Source: Candidatus Defluviibacillus avedoerensis (GTDB lineage Bacteria; Pseudomonadota; Gammaproteobacteria; Burkholderiales; Burkholderiaceae_C). From it: a stretch of 64,000 nucleotides of DNA. The position numbers were made by a program, and so were the translations under genes. The DNA lies in NCBI GenBank assembly GCA_016703665.1, contig JADJBS010000016.1, positions 62,001 through 126,000 on the forward strand. Direction: 5' to 3'. The notes under the pieces were generated by a model, which ran no database searches, had not been told where the DNA came from, and worked only from the letters and a program-made list of their open reading frames with translations. This document shows positions 36,449 to 45,979 of the stretch, piece by piece; the first letter of the stretch is position 1, and each line of letters begins with the position of its first letter.

Positions 36449-37213
36449 ATGAACCTGTTTGACCTGAAAGACCAAGTCGCCATCATCACGGGCTCGTCCC
36501 GGGGGATTGGCAAATCCATCGCCCTGCGCATGGCCGAGCACGGCGCCAAAGTGGTGATCTCATCACGCAAGCTGGACGCCTGCTCCGCGGTGGTGGCCGA
36601 GATTGACGCGCTGTACGGCCAAGGCCGAGCCATCGCCATCCCCGCCAACATCTCCAAAAAAGAAGACCTGGAGAAGCTCGTCGCGCAGACCAAGGCACAG
36701 TGGGGCCGTGTGGATGTGCTGGTTTGCAATGCCGCCAGCAACCCCTATTACGGCCCAAAAGCGGGCATCGCCGATGAGCAGTCTCGCAAAATTCTGGACA
36801 ACAACATCGTCGCCAACCACTGGCTGATCAACCTGTGCGCACCCGACATGATGGCGCGGCGCGAAGGCTCCATCATCATCGTCTCCAGCATCGGCGGCCT
36901 GCGCGGCTCCCCGGTCATCGGGGCTTACTGCATCAGCAAGGCGGCCGATATGCAACTGGCACGCAACTTGGCTGTGGAATACGGCCCCTACAACGTGCGC
37001 GTGAACTGCATTGCCCCGGGTTTGATCCGCACTGACTTCGCGCGCGCTCTGTGGGAGGATGAAGCCATGCTGGCCAAGAGGACCGAGACAACACCGCTGC
37101 GCCGCATTGGTGAGCCTGACGAAATTGCAGGTGCTGCCGTGTACCTGGCCTCCAAAGCCGGATCGTTCATGACAGGGCAAAGCCTGGTCATTGACGGTGG
37201 CGTCACGATCTGA
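36449..37213 (+). CDS. Short-chain dehydrogenase/reductase
   Basis: A 254-aa classical SDR: NAD(P)-binding TGSSRGIGKSIA (about 15-26), the NAA-type motif VLVCNAASNP, the catalytic serine in IIIVSSIGGL and Tyr-Lys in YCISKAAD (about 157-164), and a C-terminal GQSLVIDGG. Arg at SSRKLD after beta-2 suggests NADP preference. RBS TAGGAGA precedes the ATG at 36449. The product is a soluble alcohol/ketone oxidoreductase; substrate unknown. Divergent from the flavin hydroxylase. Confidence 0.88.
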   Translation: MNLFDLKDQVAIITGSSRGIGKSIALRMAEHGAKVVISSRKLDACSAVVAEIDALYGQGRAIAIPANISKKEDLEKLVAQTKAQWGRVDVLVCNAASNPYYGPKAGIADEQSRKILDNNIVANHWLINLCAPDMMARREGSIIIVSSIGGLRGSPVIGAYCISKAADMQLARNLAVEYGPYNVRVNCIAPGLIRTDFARALWEDEAMLAKRTETTPLRRIGEPDEIAGAAVYLASKAGSFMTGQSLVIDGGVTI

Positions 37214-37405
37214 TGCGCCTCGGTGAAGCCGCAAAAGGAACTGCCATGATCAAGCGAATATCCACCTACCCGGAACTGTCTATCCATCACCGAGCCCGGT
37301 AAGAAATGGGCACAGTCGCCCAAACCGTAGCCAACTGCAAGGTTTTTCTGGAGCGAGCACACTCTGAGCTTCGCGCCGCTGCGTTTTGCGGCAAAAGGAC
37401 TGTTC

Positions 37406-37618
37406 ATGAACATCGCAAGCACCCCGTCGGTCAGCGCCGCAGTGTCTGGGGCTCAAGGCGCTCAGGCGGACGATGTGAACATACACATGCTTAAAAAGGC
37501 TTTGAACACGCAGACAGCACTGGCCGTGGGGCTGCTGCAGGCTATCCCCCACGCGCCCACAGCCCCCACGCTGGCACCAGAAGGCAACGTGGGCCGCCTT
37601 GTAAACACGTTTGCCTGA
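37406..37618 (+). CDS. YjfB-family putative motility protein
   Basis: A 70-aa protein with the YjfB pattern: an N-terminal Ser/Ala-rich stretch with SxVSAAVSGAQ, the conserved helix VNIHMLKKALNTQTALAVGLLQAIP, and the C-terminal GNVGRLVNTFA. The family is called putative motility proteins because members are co-regulated with flagellar genes; molecular role unknown. AAAGGA lies 8 bp before the ATG. Together with flhDC it supports a motile organism. The region 37214-37405 before it holds only an 18-codon reading frame that I do not call. Confidence 0.75.
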   Translation: MNIASTPSVSAAVSGAQGAQADDVNIHMLKKALNTQTALAVGLLQAIPHAPTAPTLAPEGNVGRLVNTFA

Positions 37619-37663
37619 ATGCTATTTTTTGTATAGCAATAAATATATGCGAATACTGCCGTA

Positions 37664-39598
37664 ATGGCATATTTATCCATATTATTGGTGTACTGCAAAA
37701 AGTATTTATTCGCGGCCAGGAGTGGTCTGCGTTTGACCGGGGTGCTCGCTGCACTCTTACTGACCTCAGGCGGGGTGCTGGCATCTGGTCAAGCACTGGA
37801 TGTCGGGCTACTTGCGGACAAATCCGTCACCTTGACAAAGCATTTTGGGGTTCTGGAAGACCCAGCCGGAAAGCTTGAGATTGCAGATGTCGCATCGGCC
37901 TCTGCATTGCAGGCGTTCAAAACCGGGCAAGCCAACGCTTGGTCGCTGAACTATGGCCTGACCCAGTCAGCCTACTGGCTAAAGCTGGATTTGAAAAACA
38001 CGGGATTCAATCGGTTTGACGGGATGCTGGAATTTACCTATCCCAGGCTGGCCTCCAGCGTTCAGGTGTACCAAGCCACTAGCGCAGGTGGCTATTCAGT
38101 TGTGGACACGGGGTACATGAAGCCGTTTTCTACACGGGCTTATCCACATCATTTTTATGTGTTCCCGCTCTCAATGGAGCCCCATTCGCAGACCACCTTT
38201 TACATGCGGTTTCGGTCGGATGTCAATCTGGAGATCCCCGGCCGTTTGTGGCAGCGGGATGCCTTTCACAGGTACGAGCGGGTTGACTATGGGAGCAATG
38301 CACTCTATTTCGGCCTGGCCTTTGCCATGGTGGTGTACAACTTCCTGCTGTTTTTATCGCTTCGATCAAGCAGATACCTCTTGTATGTGTGCTTTGGCAT
38401 TTCGTCAACGCTTTCGATTGCGGCCATCAGCGGACTTGCCATCGAGTACCTGTGGGGCAACTCGCCCTATTGGTCCAACATCGCAGCCAGCGTAGGCTAT
38501 TCCACCTCGCTGGCCCTGGGCCTCATGTTCATGCGCAGCATGATCGGGACAGCCAAGCTGGTGCCCCGGCTTGACTGGGCGCTTCAAGCCGGGGTTGCCA
38601 TTCACCTTGTGCTGGCTTTCGGGGTTGCAACCCACTACACCTTGTTTATCAAGCCACAGTTGGTCATTGCCGCACTGACGGCCTTGCTGGTGATCGTGAC
38701 CGGGGCGATCTGCGCACTCCGACGCGACAGGAGCGCCCTCTATTTCACGGCGGCGTTTGCAGTCATGACAACGGGTGCAGTCGCGAACAACCTGCGCGCA
38801 CTGGGCCTGATTCCCACCATTCTTTTCGACCTATGGCATCCAGATCGGGTCCACCATCGAGATGCTGCTGCTCGCCTTCGCCCTGGCAGACCAGTACCAC
38901 GTGATCCGCCGGGAAAAAGAACTTGCTCAAAAACAAGCTCTGTTGGCCCAAAAGCTGATGGTGGAAAGTTTGCAATCATCCGAACGTGAACTGGAATCCC
39001 GCGTCAAAGAAAGAACGGGGGAGCTCAAGCTTTTGAACGCCAGGCTCGAAACCCTGAGTGCAACAGACGGGCTGACGGGCCTTGCCAATCGCCGCCATTT
39101 TGACGAAGTACTGGACACCGAGTGGCGGCGCTCCCTGCGCAGCGGTCAGTCCATTGCTGTCGGCATTTTGGATGTTGACTGGTTCAAGAAATACAACGAT
39201 CACTATGGACATCTGTCTGGCGATGATTGCCTCAAACATGTGGCCAAAGTCCTGGCCACCCATTTTCCCGCGCGGAGACCTGGTCGCCCGGTATGGGGAG
39301 AGGAATTTGCCTTCATCATGTGTGGCACGGAGGGTACCCATGCGCTGACCATGTCCCAAAGACTGTGTCAGGCACTGGAGAAACTCGACTGGAAGCACGC
39401 GCAATCTAGCTTCGGGCATATCACGGCCAGTGTGGGGGTGGCATCCGTCATCCCCAGGAAAACACCTCCCCGCTGGCACTGCTCAAAGCGGGGATGAAGC
39501 TGTATCTGGCAAAGGCGCAGGGCCGCAACCGCGCCGTACTGGCAAATTGGCCAGGTGAAACCGAAATCCCAAGCCCGCCCCTCACCACAGTGGCATGA
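37664..39598 (+). pseudogene. 7TM-DISM sensor diguanylate cyclase (GGDEF), multiply frameshifted
   Basis: The first frame gives an N-terminal signal or helix, a DISMED2 extracellular domain (about 45-190) and a 7TM-DISM membrane region. Near 38819 the reading passes to another frame (FFSTYGIQIGSTIEMLLLAFALADQYH), then a coiled coil, and a GGDEF domain starting ATDGLTGLANRRHFDEVL. The active site needs compensation: +1 at 39267-39269 and -1 at 39295-39298 restore PRGDLVARYGGEEFAFIM. A further -1 near 39452 restores VIPQENTSPLALLKAG. The natural stop is then 39596-39598. Repaired, it would be an active-type c-di-GMP synthase (GGEEF). All shifts are in short homopolymers, so sequencing error is possible. 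Confidence 0.75.
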
Positions 39599-39634
39599 TG
39601 CTGGCCTTGTGATGTTTTCTCTTGCTTTGCCGAT

Positions 39635-40300
39635 ATGACCGAACTTGCCCTGGAAGCCCCCGCAACCCAACCCGTCCAACAGCCGCAGGCGTCCCGCCCA
39701 AAGCCTGCAGCACCCAAAAAGAATGCGGTGCTGGAACAGTTGGCCTCGCTTTACCCTGCCCTGTTTGGCGAAACCCCTGTGCCACTCAAGCGCGGCATCT
39801 TTCAGGACCTGCAGGCAGCGCACCCTGACATGTTTGAGCGCGAAGCCTTGAAGACAGCACTGGGCCTGCACACCCGGTCAACCCGCTACCTGAACGGCGT
39901 GTCGGTCGGCCTTGGCCGACACGATCTGACCATGCAAGTGGTGGAGACCATGGCGCCACTGCATACTTTTCAGGCCCTGGCCGAGGTTTACCGCCGCAAG
40001 CATCAGCGCACCGGTAAAGACGTACGGCGTGAACTGCACAACCGGATTGCGCAGGCTTTCGACGCCAGTGGCATGACCCGGGACAGCTACGCCGCGTTGG
40101 TGCTCACCCGCGACGAAGCCCTCAACAGCATCGTGGATTCTGCGCTTGCCGAAGCCGCCGAGCGTGGTGCACGTGACGAGGCCCTGCTGCGCGCCTTTGA
40201 GGCAGGCACCGCCACGTTAGAGGAGTTTGCTGACATGTACGGTCTGGGCACCGCATTCGCACAGGCTTCACTAGCGCGAGCAAGGGCAAAAAAGCAATAG
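39635..40300 (+). CDS. proQ: ProQ/FinO domain RNA-binding protein
   Basis: The 221-aa protein has a proline/alanine-rich N-terminal tail, then a ProQ/FinO domain (about 30-125): LASLYPALFGETPVPLKRGIFQDLQAAHP, followed by ALGLHTRSTRYLNGVSVGLGRHDL. FinO-domain proteins bind structured small RNAs and mRNA 3' ends. The C-terminal helical extension ends in a basic tail (ARARAKKQ). It follows the GGDEF gene by 36 bp. The gene name reflects the domain only; several paralogues occur in this order of bacteria. Confidence 0.82.
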   Translation: MTELALEAPATQPVQQPQASRPKPAAPKKNAVLEQLASLYPALFGETPVPLKRGIFQDLQAAHPDMFEREALKTALGLHTRSTRYLNGVSVGLGRHDLTMQVVETMAPLHTFQALAEVYRRKHQRTGKDVRRELHNRIAQAFDASGMTRDSYAALVLTRDEALNSIVDSALAEAAERGARDEALLRAFEAGTATLEEFADMYGLGTAFAQASLARARAKKQ

Positions 40301-40426
40301 CCAGCACATGAATGCCGATTGAGGCGCGTCAGTTCTAGAGTGGCGCACCTTGATTTTTAGGGCGCGTTCACTAGCTTAAATCGGGAGAATCAAGGGATTC
40401 GCTCAACTTCCCTTACGTGTAACGCC

Positions 40427-40933
40427 ATGAAATCCAATACGCTTTCCGCCATCGCCATCGACTTGGTTCAGTCTTACGGCAACACGGCCAACAACGTGAT
40501 CAAGGCCTCCCGCGTGGGTGGCGAGCTCATATCCAGCTATCTGGAAGAGCGCTACATGCGCGCGTTGGCCTCTACTGGCAAAGCCCTGTCGCAGGAAGCC
40601 CGCAACAACGCATTGGCCACCGAGAAGTTTGTCAACAGCTACTACATCAAAGGCATCACCCTGGCAACCGACGGCGCAACTGCCGTGGTTGGCAGCGTGG
40701 TCAAGTTCACCGGCTTGGGCATGAGCCAAGTGGCTGCCAATGCCAGCAAGTTTGAAGACAAAACCGGTGTGACGGCCTTGAACATCCTGGCGCAAGCAGC
40801 CGTGCCCGCAGCCATCGCGGTCAAAAAGCTGGCTGTACAGATCGAAGCCAAGTCAGCTGACTTGGTGAAGGTGCTGACGCCAGAGAGCAAGGCAGCATCT
40901 GCTTTCCGCAAGGCTCGCGCCCGCCGCGCTTAA
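40427..40933 (+). CDS. Conserved helical protein, phasin-like, with basic C terminus
   Basis: This 168-aa protein has no signal peptide. It appears largely helical and alanine-rich, with a long amphipathic central part (about 20-140) and a basic end (SAFRKARARRA). Size and composition recall phasins, the surface proteins of polyhydroxyalkanoate granules, and the tail could bind nucleic acid, but no diagnostic motif is visible. I recognise no named family with certainty. It stands alone between proQ and the small MAKGEQ protein. Confidence 0.6.
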   Translation: MKSNTLSAIAIDLVQSYGNTANNVIKASRVGGELISSYLEERYMRALASTGKALSQEARNNALATEKFVNSYYIKGITLATDGATAVVGSVVKFTGLGMSQVAANASKFEDKTGVTALNILAQAAVPAAIAVKKLAVQIEAKSADLVKVLTPESKAASAFRKARARRA

Positions 40934-41053
40934 TCCAGCCCCAAGCCAAATTGCCCTGTCTGGAATAATTTCTGGGCAGGGCATTTTTCATGAGATTGCT
41001 GGATTACCATGCTGCACAGCAGTGACACACCGTGACTGACACCGGAGGATTCC

Positions 41054-41194
41054 ATGGCCAAAGGCGAACAACGCAGCAACAAGATGGCTAAGAAGCCCAA
41101 GAAGGACACGTCCCTCCCAAGCAAATTGGCTCTGATCGACCCAGCCCGCCTCAGACGGTCGTCATCCCCAAAGGCAAGCCAAAAAGTTCCTTGA
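41054..41194 (+). CDS. Small lysine-rich conserved protein (probably frameshifted)
   Basis: A small gene with a good RBS (GGAGG, 6 bp upstream) encodes MAKGEQRSNKMAKKPKKDTS and then, as read, 26 more residues. Small basic proteins with this N terminus are common in Burkholderiales and usually continue DTSPPK and end near VIPKGK. Here that continuation (PPKQ...TVVIPKGKPK) is in the next frame; one missing C in CCC at 41112-41114 would explain it. Function unknown. Confidence 0.6.
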   Translation: MAKGEQRSNKMAKKPKKDTSLPSKLALIDPARLRRSSSPKASQKVP

Positions 41195-41857
41195 CTCAGG
41201 GCTCACACCGCAAGGTAACCGCCCTGGCCGGTGGTTGATGGCCAGGGTAAGGTTCAGGACAATGGCACCCAACACCGACAGCAGCACGCGCTGCCAGTCG
41301 GTCACCATCATCGCGCCAAGCACAATCAGACAGTCGATCACCATTTGAACCTTGCCAGCCCGCCAGCCAAGATGGTCTTGCAGGTAAAGCACCAGTACGT
41401 TCATGCCACCCAGACTGGCCTTGTGACGAAACAGCATCAGCATGCCGGCACCGCACAGTAAGCCGCCCAGCACGGCAGCAAGCGGTGCAGACAGGTACTC
41501 AAACGCCATACCGTAGGGCAGAAAGTGCGCAAACAGTGACAGCAAGGCTACTGAGGTAAAGGTTTTCAGCGTAAATACCGGCCCCATGCGCCACCAGGCA
41601 AAGGCATAAAAGGGCAGATTGACCAGAAAAAAAGCCAAGCCAAAATCCATGCCTGTGGCGTAGCGAATCAAAAATGCCAGCCCTGCGGTGCCACCCGTCA
41701 GCAAGCCCGCTTGACCAAACATGACCACGCCGAGCGCAACAAACAAAGTACCAGTCACCAGCGCCTGTACATCCTCATGTGGGCGATGATGGGCGATGTC
41801 ATCTGCCGCACCGACAGGAAGCGGTGTCGGTGTCGGCATGGCGGCGTCTGAACTCAT
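41162..41857 (-). CDS. YitT family membrane protein
   Basis: A protein of about 218-231 residues with five to six hydrophobic helices and the family's ALGVVMFGQAGLLTGGTAGLAFLI and GMLMLFRHKASLGGMNVLVLYLQ. Function unknown (DUF161/YitT). The C terminus as read (LPCGVSPESRNFLACLWG) is unlike relatives; dropping one A from the AA at 41217-41218 gives ...NHRPGRYLAV and a stop at 41203-41205, the usual family ending. It would also remove the overlap with the small gene at 41054. The ATG at 41857 overlaps the hemerythrin stop. Confidence 0.82.
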   Translation of the reverse strand: MSSDAAMPTPTPLPVGAADDIAHHRPHEDVQALVTGTLFVALGVVMFGQAGLLTGGTAGLAFLIRYATGMDFGLAFFLVNLPFYAFAWWRMGPVFTLKTFTSVALLSLFAHFLPYGMAFEYLSAPLAAVLGGLLCGAGMLMLFRHKASLGGMNVLVLYLQDHLGWRAGKVQMVIDCLIVLGAMMVTDWQRVLLSVLGAIVLNLTLAINHRPGRLPCGVSPESRNFLACLWG

Positions 41858-42357
41858 GCGCAAGTGGATTCGACCTCTTTCACGGTGCTATGCGTGGAAC
41901 AGGTCGCCCCACCGCAACCGTGAATCACCTCATCGGGCATGGCCGCGGGCATGCTGACTTGGCCTGTGGCTGGATCGAACCCCACGCTGCGAAGGTGTAG
42001 CGCAAGGGCAGCGTCCATCGCCTGGGCGTGCTGGGGAAACCAAAGTGCCAGTTCTGACACCATCTGTCTAACCATGGGAATGTCCTTGCGCTCCAGCCCC
42101 TCGCGCATGACCTGAAGCACGATCTGATGCTGCGTGCTGTGGCAATTGCCTGAGGAAAACCCCGTCTGCTTCATCCAGCGGTCTTCCTGTCCAAAATGGG
42201 CATCTGTGTGCTCAATCAAGGCAGACCATTGACTTAAGACGGTGTCGTCTTCAGCGGATTCCACCACCGACAGCAAATCGACAAACTCGCGGTGGGTGTC
42301 ATCCATCGCAGGCAATTCAAGGGACAGGGCATCAGACCATTCGAGCTTAGAAGGCAT
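41854..42357 (-). CDS. Bacteriohemerythrin
   Basis: The 167-aa protein has the four-helix hemerythrin pattern of di-iron ligands: HREFVDLL (about 22), HTDAHFGQEDRWM (about 50-62), HSTQHQ (about 73-78) and HAQAMDAALALHL (about 110-122). Such proteins bind O2 reversibly at a di-iron centre in the cytosol. A C-terminal tail of about 40 residues includes a Cys-rich end (CGGATCSTHS...CA) not part of the core fold. It overlaps yitT by four bases, so the pair is co-transcribed. Confidence 0.88.
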   Translation of the reverse strand: MPSKLEWSDALSLELPAMDDTHREFVDLLSVVESAEDDTVLSQWSALIEHTDAHFGQEDRWMKQTGFSSGNCHSTQHQIVLQVMREGLERKDIPMVRQMVSELALWFPQHAQAMDAALALHLRSVGFDPATGQVSMPAAMPDEVIHGCGGATCSTHSTVKEVESTCA

Positions 42358-42419
42358 GAACGACCGTATTGTCCTTGATGCAAATCATCTATTGAGCATT
42401 GACTTTGAGTCTGTCATCT

Positions 42420-43274
42420 ATGAAAGTGCAAAATCGGGACATGCAAAACCAAACCCGATTGAGCGTTGGCGATATCGACGTCCTTGTGGACGGCAATGGG
42501 CCACACACCCTGCTGATGCTCCATGGCTGGCCGGACACGCACCGTCTTTGGGACAACACAGTCGATGCCCTGAAACCAGCTTACCGCTGTGTCCGCCTGA
42601 CGCTACCGGGCTTTGACATCACGCGAGCCGCGCAACCTACTTCGCTGGACGACATGTGCGACTTGCTGCTGGCGGTGGTGGAGTTGGTCAGCCCCACGGA
42701 ACCAGTCACCCTGGTGCTGCATGACTGGGGCTGTATTTTTGGCTATGAATTTTCAGCGCGGCACCCCAAGCTGGTCAAGCGAATGGCAACCGTGGACATT
42801 GGGGATCACAACTCTGGCACCTATCTGAAGTCGCTCAGCGGCAAAGCCAAGTGGCAAATCTTCAGCTACCAGTTCTGGCTGGCCATGGCCTGGCTGATCG
42901 GCAAATACCTTCATTCAGGCCTGGGCGACCACATGACACGCAGCATGGCCAAGCTCATGCGCTGCCCTACGGCACCGGAACGCATTGGCTGGAAACAAAA
43001 CTATCCCTATGCAATGCAATGGCTGGGCTTGGCGGGTGGTTTCAAGTCTGCCGCCAAGATTCAACCCACCTGCCCCGTGCTTTACTTTTACGGTCTGCGC
43101 AAGCCGTTTCAGTTCCAGTCTGCACGCTGGCTGGACCGCATTGGGGACCTGCAGGGCAGCGCAGTCAAACCGTTTGCCACCGGCCACTGGGTGATGTGCC
43201 AGCAAGCGGATGCGTTTAATGCAGATTTGCTAGCCTGGCTGAACAAGCAAACGGCTGAGAAAAAACCAGGCTAG
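42420..43274 (+). CDS. Alpha/beta hydrolase, haloalkane dehalogenase/epoxide hydrolase-like
   Basis: About 284 residues with LLMLHGWPDTHRLWDN (oxyanion HGWPD, about 32-47) and the nucleophile elbow VLHDWGCIFGYEFSARHP, in which Asp takes the place of Ser as in epoxide hydrolases and dehalogenases. The C-terminal PFATGHWVMCQQADAFN supplies the histidine. Substrate unknown. The start is uncertain (ATG 42420 or 42441; a TTG at 42399 is also in frame) with no clear RBS. Confidence 0.82.
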   Translation: MKVQNRDMQNQTRLSVGDIDVLVDGNGPHTLLMLHGWPDTHRLWDNTVDALKPAYRCVRLTLPGFDITRAAQPTSLDDMCDLLLAVVELVSPTEPVTLVLHDWGCIFGYEFSARHPKLVKRMATVDIGDHNSGTYLKSLSGKAKWQIFSYQFWLAMAWLIGKYLHSGLGDHMTRSMAKLMRCPTAPERIGWKQNYPYAMQWLGLAGGFKSAAKIQPTCPVLYFYGLRKPFQFQSARWLDRIGDLQGSAVKPFATGHWVMCQQADAFNADLLAWLNKQTAEKKPG

Positions 43275-43290
43275 GCTTAGCTGACGGGCG

Positions 43291-43692
43291 TCAACCTTTG
43301 TCAAACACGGGGTCCAACGGCACCTGCAGCGCCGTGGCTATCTGGTTGGTCTTGGCCGCCAATCCCACAATGGCCATCAGTTCGGCATGTTGTGCATCGG
43401 TCATTCCCTTGGCTTTGGCGGTAGCCGTGTGCGAATGTACGCAGTAGCTGCAGCCATTGATGATGGATGCGGTGATGTAAATCAACTCTTTGGTCAGTGG
43501 GTCCAGCGTTGAGGGCTGGGCCATGACACGTTTGACCTCAGCCCAGGTGGCTTCGAGCAGCGGTGGATCAAAAGCAAGCTGGCGCCAGAGATTATTGATA
43601 AAGTCTGTCTGGCGCGTGGCGCGGATGTCGTCAAACACGGCCTTCACGCGCGAATTAGATTCGGGATCGATGGGGGCTTTCAGTGTCGTCAT
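43291..43692 (-). CDS. Carboxymuconolactone decarboxylase / AhpD-like protein
   Basis: A 133-aa helical protein with the AhpD-type motif SIINGCSYCVHSHTATAKAKG (CxxC followed by His, about 79-99), indicating a peroxidase-like or redox disulfide function rather than lactone decarboxylation. GAGGA lies upstream of the ATG at 43692. It is divergent from the Bug gene at 43746. Confidence 0.85.
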   Translation of the reverse strand: MTTLKAPIDPESNSRVKAVFDDIRATRQTDFINNLWRQLAFDPPLLEATWAEVKRVMAQPSTLDPLTKELIYITASIINGCSYCVHSHTATAKAKGMTDAQHAELMAIVGLAAKTNQIATALQVPLDPVFDKG

Positions 43693-43745
43693 GATTGTCC
43701 TCATGGTTTTCACGGCATGATGCCTCATAAACAGGAGACAACACA

Positions 43746-44738
43746 ATGACATACAACAGACGCCACTTTGTCACTACGCTGGCCAGCCTGTCGGCACTGC
43801 CCGCTTTCACACCGCTGGCCGCACATGCCCAAGGAACGGCACCTTTCCCTAACCGGGTGATCCGCATCGTGCCCTTTGGCACCGGTGGTGGCCCCATCGA
43901 CACGCTGGCCAGAGCGTTTGCAGACAAGCTGCAGCAGCGCTGGGGGCAGTCGGTGATTGTGGACGCCAAGCCGGGCGCCAGCGGCATCATTGCGGCAGAC
44001 TTCGTTGCGAAAGCCGCACCAGACGGCCACACCGTCATGTTCACCCTGCCGCTCACTCATGTGAACGTACCCATCTTGCAGACCAAACTGCCCTATGACC
44101 CGGTGAAGGATTTCAGCCCGCTGTCCATGCTGGCCAGCGGTGGGCCGATGTTGGTTGCCAGGGCCAATGCGCCTTTCAACAACCTCAAGGAGTTTGTTGA
44201 ACATGCCAAAAAGCAAAAAACCATGAACTACGGAACCTGGGGTACGGGCTCCACTGCCCACCTTTTTGGCGAACTGCTGAAGCGCCAAACGGGTGCTAAT
44301 CTGGTGCATGTGCCCTACAAGGCAGAAGCCGCCGTTCACAACGACTTGTTCGGGGAATCGCTGGACTTTGCCTGGGCCAACCCATCCACGGCAAGGGTGC
44401 AAACACAGGCTGGCAAGATGAAGGTCATGGGCATTGCGGGAACGCGGCGTGTGTCCACCATGCCCCAGGTGCCCACCTTCGGCGAGCAGGGCTTTCAGGG
44501 CTTCGACATTGACAGCTGGATCGGCGTCTATGCCCCCGCCCGGACGCCGACGCCCATTGTGGATGCCTGGGTGCAGGCGCTGCGCGACATCACCCGCATG
44601 CCAGACGTGTCCGCCAGGCTCACCGCTTTTGGCTTTGAACCTTTGGGGAACACACCCGTAGAATTCGCCGAGCGCTACCAGGCCGATTACCCCCGCATGG
44701 CCGATTTGATCAAAGCCGCTGGCGTGACAGCCGAGTGA
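43746..44738 (+). CDS. Bug/TctC family solute-binding protein
   Basis: The 330-aa protein has a twin-arginine-like start (YNRRHFVTTLASLSALPAFTPLAAHAQ) serving as an export signal, then the Bug motifs VIRIVPFGTGGGPIDTLARAFADKL, VDAKPGASGIIAADFVAKAAPDGHT and LVHVPYKAEAAVHNDL. It binds a carboxylate for a TTT-type transporter encoded elsewhere. It precedes the Rieske oxygenase gene by 17 bp, so the ligand may be the oxygenase substrate, perhaps an aromatic carboxylate. Confidence 0.9.
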   Translation: MTYNRRHFVTTLASLSALPAFTPLAAHAQGTAPFPNRVIRIVPFGTGGGPIDTLARAFADKLQQRWGQSVIVDAKPGASGIIAADFVAKAAPDGHTVMFTLPLTHVNVPILQTKLPYDPVKDFSPLSMLASGGPMLVARANAPFNNLKEFVEHAKKQKTMNYGTWGTGSTAHLFGELLKRQTGANLVHVPYKAEAAVHNDLFGESLDFAWANPSTARVQTQAGKMKVMGIAGTRRVSTMPQVPTFGEQGFQGFDIDSWIGVYAPARTPTPIVDAWVQALRDITRMPDVSARLTAFGFEPLGNTPVEFAERYQADYPRMADLIKAAGVTAE

Positions 44739-44754
44739 ATTAGGAGCACACCAA

Positions 44755-45960
44755 ATGAACACTGGCGCGCCACACAGGGTGATCCCGATTGCCCAGGACA
44801 CAGGCACGGCGTATGGACGCCCCACCCCTACCCATATGCAAGAGCTGGCCGAGGTCGGCCCCGGCACGCCCATGGGTGAATTGCTGCGTCGCTATTGGCA
44901 CCCGATCGGCGTGACCGCAGATGCCAGCGAGGTACCTCGCAAGCTCAAAGTGTTGGGTGAAGACTTGATCCTGTTTCGCGACACCACGGGACGCCCTGGT
45001 CTGCTGTACCCACACTGTGCCCACCGAGGTACCTCGCTCTAGTACGGAAAGGTGGAAGCCGCTGGCATTCGCTGCTGCTACCATGGCTGGCTTTTTGATG
45101 TGCAAGGCCACTGCCTGGAACAGCCCTGTGAGCCCGGCGGTGGCAAGCGCGCCGACAAGGCCCGCCAGCCCTGGTATCCGGTGCAGGAGTTGTACGGCCT
45201 GATCTGGGCCTACATGGGCCCACCTGGCAAAAAACCCGTGCTTCCCCGTTATGAATGCCTTGATGTTCTGGACGTCGGCGAATTTCTGGAGGCAGACGAC
45301 AGCAGCATTGGTGGCGGTGGTCCGCCAATCATCCCTTGTAATTGGCTGCAGCACTACGAGAACCTGGTGGACCCTTTTCACGTGGTGATTCTCCATGCGA
45401 CATTCAGCGGTACCCAGTTTGTGCCTCAGATGGCAGTGATGCCGGAAGTGACGTGGGAGACTCAGCCGCAAAGCGTGCGCACGATCTCGATCCGCAAATT
45501 GCCCGATGGCAAAACACTCAGGCGTATCAGCGAGGCAGGCTTACCTACCCTGCGGGTGATTCCAAGCCCCAAGCTGGGCCGTTTTGGCCGTGTCGAATCT
45601 CTGGGTTGGGTGCTGCCGATGGACGATCACAGCTTTCGCATCTATGTCGTGGGGCGCGTGCGCGAAAAGGGCGAGCTGTCACGCATGCGCACCCGCATGA
45701 ACGGCAAGTTGTGGGAGGAGATGAGCGAAGCCGAACACCAGCAGTACCCCAATGACGTGGAAGCCATGGTGAGCCAGGGGGTGATTGCCAAGCACTCTGA
45801 AGAGCGCCTGGTGTCCAGTGACCGGGGTATCGCCATGCTGCGTCGCCTGCTTCGCGAACAACTCCAGGCGCTGGAGGAAGGCCGTGACCCGGCAGGCGTC
45901 AGCTTTGACCACAACGCAGCACCTGTTCAGTTCACTGCGGGTAACTTTCTGCTGGATTGA
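44755..45960 (+). pseudogene. Rieske-type aromatic ring-hydroxylating oxygenase with in-frame amber stop
   Basis: A full-length oxygenase alpha subunit of 401 codons interrupted by TAG at 45040-45042. Upstream is the first half of the Rieske centre (YPHCAHRGTSL), downstream the second half (YGKVEAAGIRCCYHGWLFD). The catalytic iron site is intact: NLVDPFHVVILHATF with two His, and the Asp toward the C terminus. Relatives read LYYGK here, so TAC-to-TAG is the simple change. As read, no active protein is made. It resembles phthalate- or vanillate-type oxygenases that work with a separate reductase. Sequencing error cannot be excluded. Confidence 0.8.
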
Positions 45961-45979
45961 TACCCCGCCAGGGCGTTGC

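Noticed and set aside
37246..37302. An 18-codon frame with an AAAAGGA ribosome-binding site after the SDR gene
   Set aside because: It has no recognisable similarity and is too short to support; possibly a remnant or chance.
38819..39460. Programmed ribosomal frameshifting in the GGDEF gene
   Set aside because: Several shifts in both directions, with no slippery heptamer plus pseudoknot; indel errors or decay explain it better.
45040..45042. Pyrrolysine or programmed readthrough at the Rieske TAG
   Set aside because: Relatives have Tyr at this site and nothing suggests a Pyl system; mutation or base error is enough.
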